A stretch of DNA of 20,415 nucleotides from the NCBI RefSeq assembly GCF_000003605.2, contig NW_003114466.1, forward strand, positions 78,957-99,371, read 5' to 3'. The notes under the pieces are model-generated. The model did not search any database. It had not been told where the DNA came from and was given only the letters and a program-made list of their open reading frames with translations. Shown here in pieces: positions 13,101 to 20,415 of the stretch; position 1 is the stretch's first letter; each line of letters begins with the position of its first letter. This DNA comes from Saccoglossus kowalevskii. Its lineage: Eukaryota; Hemichordata; Enteropneusta; Harrimaniidae. The position numbers and the translations under genes were made by a program.

Positions 13101-15976
13101 ATGTTTCATAATATTTCATTCATTTATATATGATTCTGAGTAATTATTCTCAGTAAATAAATGATGCAGAGCTTTCCATCCATCACGTATAAATGCAATG
13201 TTAATTCATGCCATTGGCAATTAAAATAACACAAGTTTAGAAAGACAAAGAGCCCTAGACACTCCAACGTCTGATGATATTTTCAATACCTACTTTCACG
13301 ACAGATATGAGAAAGTAGTTGTTCACTAATGCATCAAATCATATTAAACCGAACACATACCTATAGAATCACTGTCATTAAACCCAAATATGCCCTTCAC
13401 TTGGTTGAACGTTACACACTTCTGTATTTTAATCATGTTTTGATAAAATGCTGTTGATGAACTGCAATGAAATACACGTTATGAAACAACACATTTCTCC
13501 TACCTCTTCCTTAAAAGAGTATATAGTAGTGATTGTCCCATGGTTGTCCCATACAAGACATTATACAGATGAGTCTGGCAAACCATCTAATTATGTACCA
13601 ATTGAAACGAACCCCAATGAGGTAAGTCTGAATTCTACATCCAAAATCGTAGAAATGTTTGCATTATAGTTCATTATTACTACACTAGTCATGAGTTAGT
13701 CATTTGGAATCAGAACTTGAAACGAATACATGTTATGCATGCAAGGTACATGACTCTAGGATAGCAAATTTTAAAACTAAATTGACGGCTATCAATCATT
13801 TTGAATCTGCTCTGTAAAACAAATCGATGTTGACAAAGCTTCGCGATGTTTCGTGCCACACACAGTCTGAACAAATTGGAACACAATCTGTCCACGGTTC
13901 CGTAATGGCAGAAATATGTGTATCAGAAAACAATTATTGTACGTCTATATGTCTTCGATTGCGGAGCAAAGACAAATCAAATACCCGGTATACTTAACAT
14001 ATGATTCTTACCCGATATAGTCAATATCAGAGAATATAAATGTTTTATTGACGTCAAATCCTAACGCTATGATGTCTTTAGCATTCTCGTAGGCAAACTC
14101 GTTTGCCTTCTCCACTGTTAGATCTTTCCATAAAAATTTCTCATCATCAGTTAACTGGATCACTAATGGCACATCAAATGCATCTTGCAGGTACCTAGAA
14201 TAAATAGACAAATATTAATTGTTACGATAAATTCATGTACAGTGTCGAATTTTCAATATTGAAACATATCACATATCACTTACTTTGTAAATATAAATGG
14301 TATCAGATGACCAAGATGCATTGCTTCTGATGACGGACCTCTACCAGTGTATAGAAAAAACGGTTTCTTGTTTTCAAAATCGTTCAATATCGAATTCATA
14401 TCTCTGTGAAACAAACAAACATTAGATCATTGTTTAAAACTGAGCCAAGAATTCAAAGTTACCAATGAGAGATATATCCATAGCATTATTTATTGCTATA
14501 GCAAGATAAGTAATATATATCCACCAAACACTTTAGTGGAAGAAATACGAACGAGATTTTAACTTACAGTCGAATGTGTACGAGCTGCCCGGCACATTTG
14601 ACACACTGCCCCCAAAAGGAAGACTGAAACGGCGTTTAGTTGGCATAAAGTATGAGAATACAATGAGATATGTATTTACATATCTTAGGAATTATAATCA
14701 GCGAACTTATCACCTGTGGGAAAAGAATATTCCTCTTCTTAGGAAACGATGTGGTGGTTTTCCAGTCAGTTTTTCAACTCTTTCCAATAATTCTGGTTTA
14801 ATCTTTTCACTGCCAAAATGATCTGAAATACAAATAATATAGTTGTCATGAAAGTGTTAATTGTGATGAGTCTACCTTGCAGCTGCTGCAAACAACTATT
14901 ACTTGTTTGGGAGAAATTACTAAAAATCTAGGAAAACGCCAAACGAACGACCACTGTTAACATAAAGAATTGCCTACTATACAACAATTTCTAAAATATC
15001 TGACACGATCATGATAAATATATTAATATACTTTAGCTAAATACATTTTCGTACACATCGTAGAAACATTGACAACAATTCAAAAACGATACTACTCACA
15101 CAAATATTGGACTGTTCCAGAAATGTTAAGAACGTCAGTTATGAAACTTGATAATTTGTGATCACGTGTTTGACACTTTGTACACGAATGTACATGAAAT
15201 ACACAAGATTGTGTTATATTTGTATAATCTATATAATCTTCAGCAAAACTACAAACAATGGATGCAAGCGTTGGCCTCTAATAGGCCAGATTCACACCTT
15301 AAAAGTAAGGCGTTGCTCGTTTTTTTAATTGTCTGAGGTTTAAACAATTTACTAGTATTTTACATGTGTTGTATATGTACCCATATCAAATACAATTTAT
15401 CAATCATGTGTCTCTTTGTAACTCCATTTCACATGACATCAACAAACTGATAAATCCATTTCCAAATAAAGTCTTAAAGTATGTTGTACTCGGAGGAATC
15501 ATGTGACTATTTTATGTAATATTTGATGGACTTAATTTATGCGAATTTCAAGACATACGTTATACAGTTCAATTTCCAATACAGCCCATTTGAAAATTGG
15601 CGACCGGTTCGGCTCCATTTAAATTGTATTTTTATTAGTGTTATAATATGCGAAAACTCACTTCTGCGTTTATTCCGTACCAAATCGAATACCACTGATC
15701 CTGCAAAATCGCTGAAGCATCACCTTTTCTAAGAAATTCCCTGTTACACCCTTGGAAACAACATATTTCGATCGTCAAGTTCTTGTGATGTCCGAATAGT
15801 ATTTATTCAGTTGACAACTTTATCTACTTACCTATAAGTTTATTATAATCAACGCCTTCAGACGAAATGCTGGTGACGTTCCATGGAGTGACTACGTCAT
15901 TTGAATCGTTGAATTTATTTTCATCCTTGGAAGTGTGATCCTCCTCTTTAGACGTGGATGTTTCAGTTTCTGCCAT
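9988..15976 (-). CDS. WARS1: Cytoplasmic tryptophanyl-tRNA synthetase, complete 9-exon gene
   Basis: Class I aminoacyl-tRNA synthetase that activates L-tryptophan with ATP and loads it on tRNA-Trp in the cytosol. Exons (15832-15976, 14714-14822, 14284-14403, 14012-14194, 13361-13461, 12566-12678, 12020-12193, 11017-11157, 9988-10146) join to 1245 nt, or 414 aa plus TAA, with all phases kept. Seen in order: eukaryote-specific extension with [19 protein letters not shown] (31-49), [18 protein letters not shown] (71-88), the HIGH signature as MHLGHL (113-118), [66 protein letters not shown], the KMSAS signature (293-297), and a C-terminal domain ending [10 protein letters not shown]. The ATG has a good context (AATATGG) and an in-frame TAA 12 nt upstream. 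There is no WHEP domain, so this resembles the short human isoform; the mitochondrial paralogue would look more bacterial. Confidence 0.97.
11017..11157 (-). CDS. WARS1: TrpRS exon 8
   Basis: Acceptor TTTTTCAG, donor GTAAGT, 47 codons (316-362). Encodes [20 protein letters not shown] then [20 protein letters not shown], matching the FSGG..T.EEHR..GGNCDVD block. Confidence 0.95.
11783..11950. repeat. Diverged ~48-bp tandem array with nested 24-bp duplication (TrpRS intron 7)
   Basis: Three related blocks begin at 11783 (CTATGGCATGACAACGAGTG), 11831 (CTATGACATAACAATGACTG) and 11904 (CAATAACATAATACTAACTG). Inside the second block, a perfect 24-bp direct duplication (GACTGACGCCAAATAGTAAC plus GCTA) occupies 11846-11869 and 11870-11893. 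Similar wording upstream near 11690-11760 may be an older copy. All of it lies in the intron between exons 7 and 8. Confidence 0.8.
12020..12193 (-). CDS. WARS1: TrpRS exon 7 (KMSAS signature)
   Basis: Acceptor TTTTAG, donor GTGAGG, 58 codons (258-315). Encodes [40 protein letters not shown] and EDIETK. KMSAS (293-297) is the class I KMSKS equivalent that stabilises the ATP transition state. Confidence 0.97.
12328..12389. repeat. 31-bp tandem duplication (TrpRS intron 6)
   Basis: Two adjacent 31-bp copies starting CCTCATTTACCATA and ending CTACCAATCACTG differ at one base (12343 C versus T). A partial copy (TTTACCAATCACTG) sits just before at 12304-12317. Intronic; no coding role visible. 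Confidence 0.85.
12566..12678 (-). CDS. WARS1: TrpRS exon 6 ([18 protein letters not shown])
   Basis: Acceptor TTGTAG, donor GTGAGT. Encodes [20 protein letters not shown] then [17 protein letters not shown] (221-257). The AIDQ block forms part of the Trp and adenylate pocket in the family. Confidence 0.96.
13361..13461 (-). CDS. WARS1: TrpRS exon 5
   Basis: Acceptor TTGCAG, donor GTATGT. Encodes [20 protein letters not shown] and [14 protein letters not shown] (187-220), matching the [12 protein letters not shown] block. Confidence 0.94.
14012..14194 (-). CDS. WARS1: TrpRS exon 4 ([18 protein letters not shown])
   Basis: Acceptor ATTCTAG, donor GTAAGA. Encodes [20 protein letters not shown] through [13 protein letters not shown] (126-186), part of the Rossmann catalytic fold. 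Very close to animal cytosolic TrpRS. Confidence 0.97.
14284..14403 (-). CDS. WARS1: TrpRS exon 3 (HIGH signature)
   Basis: Acceptor TTTCACAG, donor GTAAGT. Encodes [20 protein letters not shown] then [21 protein letters not shown]114-L-G-H117 is the ATP-binding HIGH signature. Confidence 0.97.
14714..14822 (-). CDS. WARS1: TrpRS exon 2
   Basis: Acceptor TTTCAG, donor GTGATA. Encodes [20 protein letters not shown] and [16 protein letters not shown] (residues 49-85), matching human cytosolic TrpRS. The plus-strand open frame 14576-14821 is its shadow. Confidence 0.95.
15832..15976 (-). CDS. WARS1: TrpRS exon 1 (start codon, N-terminal extension)
   Basis: Encodes a charged, low-complexity leader ([20 protein letters not shown]...) and then [20 protein letters not shown], matching the eukaryotic extension. 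Ends in phase 1 at donor GTAAGT. An in-frame TAA 12 nt before the ATG argues against coding sequence continuing upstream within this exon. Confidence 0.92.
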
Positions 15977-16050
15977 ATTGTAGCTTTATATAAACTTTTG
16001 AATTCGAACCTGGGATGTGAATTTTAGGCTTGATATAATGTTAGTTTCAC

Positions 16051-16146
16051 GTTCGTTCGATGGCTACCTGTCGTGTTCGTTCGATGGCTACCTGTCGTGT
16101 TCGTTCGATGGCTATCTGTCGTGTTCGTTCGATGGCTACCTGTCGT
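16051..16146. repeat. 24-bp minisatellite, four copies, upstream of TrpRS
   Basis: Four tandem units of 24 bp built on GTTCGTTCGATGGCTACCTG plus TCGT, with one C/T change in the third copy. The unit length is a multiple of three. On the minus strand it sits in an open frame of 62 codons (16024-16212) that reads an octapeptide SHRTNTTG repeatedly and stops 47 nt upstream of the TrpRS ATG. Near-identity of the copies points to recent expansion. Confidence 0.95.
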
Positions 16147-16164
16147 GTCCAACTGAAGTTCCCA

Positions 16165-16202
16165 CACAGTTACCGTGATTTTTAAAGGTATCGATAACTG
16201 TG
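16165..16202. repeat. Inverted repeat upstream of TrpRS
   Basis: CACAGTTA (16165-16172) and TAACTGTG (16195-16202) are perfect complements separated by 22 bases, directly beside the 24-bp minisatellite and about 190-230 bp upstream of the TrpRS start. Could be a paired protein-binding site or the edge of an old insertion. Confidence 0.4.
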
Positions 16203-16212
16203 GGTAATGCAT

Positions 16213-18203
16213 GAACTTTGACCACGATATTGCATCAGCTTTGCATCAAGTTGGTTACTTATTAATTATTGGCCATTAGAATGTCAACAAGTAAGCTGAC
16301 CATGTCATGGTATATTTATTGCTTTATATGATAAGTTCTTTTGAGAACAAATTTGTAAATCACTTGTGGCTTGTGAAAACATAAAATTACCATACAATAC
16401 AATAACATTTCTACTGGACTGGGAGACCTATCTAGTCGGGATCAAGTTCGGGAATGACGGAAGTTCATTACTTTGTACGATCTGCAAGAAAAGTAAAGTA
16501 CATTAACATATTAAATGTCCAATAAATCTAGCAAGGTGGAACGAAATACTTAGATACACAACCGAGATCTGGTTTCGAAATACCGTAAATATTTGATTCT
16601 GATGATCTTTAGGACTAAAATGACCGCCTTTTGGCCATCATGAATCACAACACGAATGCAAATACCAAAGATGTATTATGTAAATGTGAAGCTTAAACAT
16701 GTTATGTCACACGGGGCACAAATGTTAAATTTAAGTCCTCGTTTTCGGACTTCATCCTGTATAATCAATGAAGAGATGTTTGTCCAGACAGCGCTTTGCT
16801 TTAGTGAAGCATTTGTCTCGAGGGCATATTTCCAGAAGAGGTTTTATCATACACACAACTAGAACTTGGGTTACACTGTAAATATTTGAAATTAAATGTC
16901 TATGATTTTTTTTATTTACATAACAGTCACTGAAATGTTGTCAAGCACTTCCCATACAACTGAACGTTATTTTTACTTAAGAATTTTAGCATATTTTGAA
17001 AAAAATATAATTTACTGCATGACAGAGAGAACATAGTTTATTAAACAGTGTGTTCCCCAGAGATACTTTTGGTTATTCAACCCATGTCAATTTTTGAGCA
17101 ACACAAGTTTCCTCGGTGTGTGTAAAAGTCATCAAGTAATAAGTACACCAGATTAACTAGTAAATACAGCCATTGTGCAGGTTGGCGGGTGTGCCCAATT
17201 ACATTTACTAAACACGCCTAGTAGATAAGAAAATCAATATCTTCAACACTTCAAAGTAAGATAACCTTTGTGATTTATGTAACATTATATGACTGTCAGG
17301 TTGTGACAGTACGTGTCGATACCCGCAAATGAATCGCAAGAAATTCGGACATGATTGAAGCAAGGTCTAATTTAATTAAAATTAGGTTATTTAATATATA
17401 TATATATATATTATTAACCAATATCCGAATGCATGTAAATATCTATATTAGTAACAAAAAACGTTCACATTACACAGCTATCCGGTCACATTGTATAAAC
17501 ACAATATACCGTTAATCATACCATACCATAACTACAGCTGAAGATGCGTTGTTAACAACCAACTCTCAGGGTAACTAAGATTTTGAACGATCTTAGTAAC
17601 GTCCATGCCAGAGTCTGGGAACTTTGGGACTAGGCTCGATCAAGCAAAGTTTTCAGTATGTACTTACTTTGTGCAGACATCCTGGACATTTTTTCTTTAC
17701 AGCCTCTGATTTTTAAATGGAAAACATGAACAACTAATTAAAAATAATAAAATATATGAATAATTTAATTTGCCGTTTTTATTAATATCGCATTTTGGCA
17801 GACCTTAAACACTACACATATAGCTTGCCATAAATAGATACACACTGATTCAAGATTTACAACTCATTGTTGCTTGATGTAAATAGGTTTGAATGACAAT
17901 TGTGCGGGTAAAAAAAAAAAACATTTTATGGAAAGGTTTATTTTTTTGTGTTTTTTTTGTAATAAATGTCAACACCAATGCATAAGTCACCGCTGTAGAA
18001 ATTATGATCTTACTCCACTGCCTGTTACCGTGTCAACTTCATTCTTGCTAGCAGTATTGCTTTCTATATGCTAGACGGGTAACCTTGGGTGTTTTTTTCA
18101 CTTTATGATTGTAACTTTATTTCTCTGTTTTTCTATTACTATACGTTGTTTTGCTGTAACTGTGGGTGGCGTTTTCCTCACAAGCCATTTCAAGCTGGTT
18201 TCT
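16213..18203. other. Non-genic AT-rich stretch upstream of TrpRS
   Basis: I see no exon, tRNA or conserved motif. Open frames are below 70 codons and lack family resemblance. It contains the (TA)n tract at 17394-17412, an A12 run near 17911 and several T runs near 17940. The proximal part presumably includes TrpRS promoter sequence, but no convincing TATA box at a useful distance was found. Confidence 0.6.
17394..17412. repeat. (TA)n microsatellite
   Basis: About nine uninterrupted TA units in an AT-rich flank, next to an imperfect AT palindrome at 17367-17385. Confidence 0.9.
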
Positions 18204-18260
18204 TTGGCCAGCATGGTTCAGTGGTTAGCGCGTCCACTGTATGCGCGAGTTAAAAATCCT
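18204..18260 (+). repeat. tRNA-derived SINE head relic with A-box
   Basis: TGGCCAGCATGGTTCAGTGG followed by TTAGCGCGTCCACTGTATGC has the TGGTTCAGTGG A-box wording of RNA polymerase III promoters, a D-arm-like GGTTAGCGCG and an anticodon-stem-like continuation. The expected B-box GGTTCGA is eroded to GAGTTAAAAATCC. This is not a functional tRNA gene because the T-arm and acceptor pairing are absent. Confidence 0.55.
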
Positions 18261-18460
18261 ATTTTGCGTTTTTTGTTATGCATGCGTGTTAGTTTGTCTG
18301 TAATTATTTAGTGAATATATTGTTAAATATATTATTTAAAAAAAATAAAAGCTTTCGGTGACCTCAATTAACTGTACACAACTTTATTTGGGGGAGGTAT
18401 CATGTAACCTCAACTGCATGAATCATGTTGTTTATTACTAGAAATTGTAGATCACCATTG

Positions 18461-19377
18461 GGGCCATACTTCACTAAGGCCTTCGACACATATAACCACT
18501 ACATATTTGTGTCTAAATTGGATTACTACGGTATACTGGGGATTCCAAACCTTTGTATAAAAATTACTTTGAAAATAGATCGCAATTTATCTCAACTGAC
18601 TTTTTTAATTTCAGGTTGTATGCAGATGATTCGAATCTGTTTGATGCATTTTCATCAAGCGTAAGTAAACACATGGACGGGGTAGCATACTTCTGTGATG
18701 TAAATCGTTTAAGGATACATTATTCCAAAACTAACTACATGATAGTAAGTGCGCATCGTAAATTGTTAGAGGTAGAAGGCTGTCTCTCCATCAATCTATC
18801 ATGAGAACGAGTCTGAATTAGTACATTTGCTGGCGTTGAAATTGACAAACATCTCACTTGAACTAAACATATAGCCAAAACAAAAAAAGTTACTAAAGAA
18901 AAAAATGGTATTTTGGTAAAATTGCGGCACTTTGTCCTCAGGCAAACTCTCTTACTTCATTATAATACACTGATTCAGCCTCACCTCACCTCAGGGGAAA
19001 TACATATTGTACACATTATAACAAGTATTGTAACTACACATAAATTATTGCCAGAACATTCTCCGATTTCAACGTGCTCTCTGCACCCATGTTTAAACAA
19101 CTCAAAATCCTTGACATCTTCAAGCTTTACTAATTCATCTTTTCCATTTATGAACTTGTCCATGCACAATTTTAAATATATCCATCACAATATCAACACT
19201 CGACATAAAAATGGGGGGGGGGGGGCTGCTGTACCAAAAATGAACACTTCCATTAGAAAACTATCGTATGCTGGCCCTATGCTTTGGAATAATCTTCCCT
19301 CAGATTCCTTAAGATCACAGAAAAACAACAAATTCAAAAATAAACTCAAAATAAATCTACTTGAACGTTTTCTCTGA
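18461..19377 (+). mobile_element. Degenerate non-LTR retrotransposon (CR1/Jockey-like) ORF2 fragment
   Basis: Remains of a LINE reverse transcriptase and its C-terminal region, spread over three frames. Frame a (18472-18545) reads TKAFDT.NH...SKLDYYGILGI, the RT block around the first aspartate. Frame b (18553 on) reads YKNYFENRSQFIS, then LYADDSNLFDA with the catalytic YADD at about 18616, then GVEIDKHLT and GILVKLRHF..YNTLIQPHL. A second frameshift (about 19040-19165) gives FSDFNVLSAPMFKQLKILDI, then frame b resumes with NTRHKN and AGPMLWNNLPSDSLRS..FKNKLK and a stop at 19377. Broken by stops at 18802, 18814 and 18859, frameshifts, and loss of the segment with the GVPQGS motif. It is an inactive fossil, 5'-truncated; the 3' end is unclear. 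The clade assignment is from wording only. Confidence 0.88.
19213..19225. repeat. 13-G homopolymer inside the LINE relic
   Basis: Thirteen consecutive G in the plus strand, between the NTRHKN block and the PKMNTSIRK block of the LINE C-terminus; likely expanded after insertion. Confidence 0.9.
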
Positions 19378-19394
19378 GGTAGTACTTACTGACG

Positions 19395-19414
19395 TTCATT
19401 CATTCATTCATTTT
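19395..19414. repeat. (ATTC)n microsatellite just 3' of the LINE ORF
   Basis: About four ATTC units begin 18 nt after the LINE stop codon. CR1-type elements often end in short tandem repeats, so this may mark or lie near the element's 3' end, or be independent. Confidence 0.7.
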
Positions 19415-20415
19415 CAAATTCCTTTCATCAAAATTATTTATTTTATCTTCCACTACTACTTATTTATTTCTTGTTCGTTATGATCATTGATTGTTCCCAG
19501 TTGAAATTCTTATGAATTATTTTAAACACTACATTTTATGAACTAAATCTCATGCTTTGTTTTATTTTGTTTAGTATAATGGTTAGTTAATTAAAATATT
19601 ATGTTCTGCCATGTTGAGGATTGGGCCAACCTTTCTATTGTAGAGAATTGAGGGTATTTCTCCGGGCGTTATTTCTTGTGCGACTTTGCTCTGAAAAATT
19701 CTCTGATAGGACAGTTCAGTTCAGAACGTGACCTAATCTCAAATTAGTCTATTGGTGAAAGTTTTGTGATCAAAATGTTATGCACATGTACATTGCAGAC
19801 TTTTTTAATTGAATACTCTTGTACTGTTCCCCTTTATTTTCAACCGATTTACTATTTTGATGAATACTGATTTTATTAGCTCTACAACTTTCGCAAAAAA
19901 ATGTTGTAAATCAATATTTAACTTTGTTCATGCAGTTATTATGAACTTTAAAATGAGTGGGATATTAACAACTAGTTATACTTCTAGCACTCAGTGGAAT
20001 ATCAGTTTCAATGTCTATATCATATTGATTCAGTGCCTTGTTGTCAATTCAATGTTGTTACGCTAAAGTTGGAATGTTATCGTTATTATTATGTTAATGT
20101 CACCATTTATCATATAACCTTGAAAAATTACACTCTGTTTGAAGTGATCCCCACATTCGTTTTCTGCTGGATGTGGATTCATCTCGCATGTAAATTTACT
20201 TGTACATTTATTAAAATTGAACGCTGTCTCATCAACTTTTTTCTTTGACTAACGTTTGACTATTTGTTGTATATTCTTTATCTACATTTCATTTAAACGT
20301 CATCTACGGCTCATCCTGTATTAAATTTCTCTACATATTAACTACATTATGTGTATATGCCTAATTATATGCATATAAATATACTAGGAAATAGATCTAA
20401 AAAGATATACATTAG
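19415..20415. other. Non-genic tail of the window
   Basis: AT-rich sequence after the LINE relic. The two overlapping open frames at 19809-20066 and 19994-20248 have low-complexity, hydrophobic translations typical of T-rich DNA, with no motif. Part may be 3' sequence of the LINE. Confidence 0.55.

Noticed and set aside
14576-14821. 81-codon plus-strand open frame
   Set aside because: Antisense shadow of TrpRS exon 2.
15986-15996. TATATAAA on the minus strand as TrpRS TATA box
   Set aside because: It is only about 10 nt upstream of the ATG, so transcription from it would start inside the coding region.
18204-18276. Functional tRNA gene
   Set aside because: A-box and D-arm wording only; no GGTTCRA T-arm, no paired acceptor stem.

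Overview
This is an AT-rich invertebrate animal (metazoan) nuclear window. Genes are split by spliceosomal introns (GT...AG) of about 90 bp to 1 kb, there are no bacterial-style operons, and the intergenic DNA carries microsatellites, minisatellites, a decayed non-LTR retrotransposon and tRNA-derived SINE heads. The sequence alone does not give the species; a marine invertebrate such as a mollusc, hemichordate or cephalochordate would fit.

Two real protein-coding genes can be rebuilt exon by exon, both on the minus strand and both using L-tryptophan. The first (2017-5687) is a ten-exon tryptophan 2,3-dioxygenase (TDO, 381 aa), the heme enzyme that opens the kynurenine pathway. The second (9988-15976) is a nine-exon cytoplasmic tryptophanyl-tRNA synthetase (TrpRS, 414 aa), which charges tRNA-Trp for translation. 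Every exon junction keeps phase, and the family motifs and catalytic residues are in place. TDO starts in a 20-bp coding exon; TrpRS starts directly on the catalytic extension and has no WHEP domain in this model.

Layout: 1-2016 is the flank downstream of TDO, with diverged repeats and a possible decayed element. 2017-5687 is TDO. About 5690-9310 is an intergenic stretch with one SINE-like head, a GT/poly-G tract and no supportable gene. 9988-15976 is TrpRS, whose introns carry two minisatellites. 16024-16212 holds a 24-bp minisatellite that lies inside a short open frame just upstream of the TrpRS start. About 16213-18200 is AT-rich non-genic DNA. 18204-18260 is a tRNA-like SINE head. 18461-19377 is a broken LINE reverse-transcriptase ORF. 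The rest appears non-genic.

The main biological point is the head-to-tail pairing of two tryptophan-consuming genes, one for degradation and one for tRNA charging, about 4.3 kb apart. I see no sign of a new mobile or defence system. Most open frames in the window are chance frames or antisense shadows of exons.
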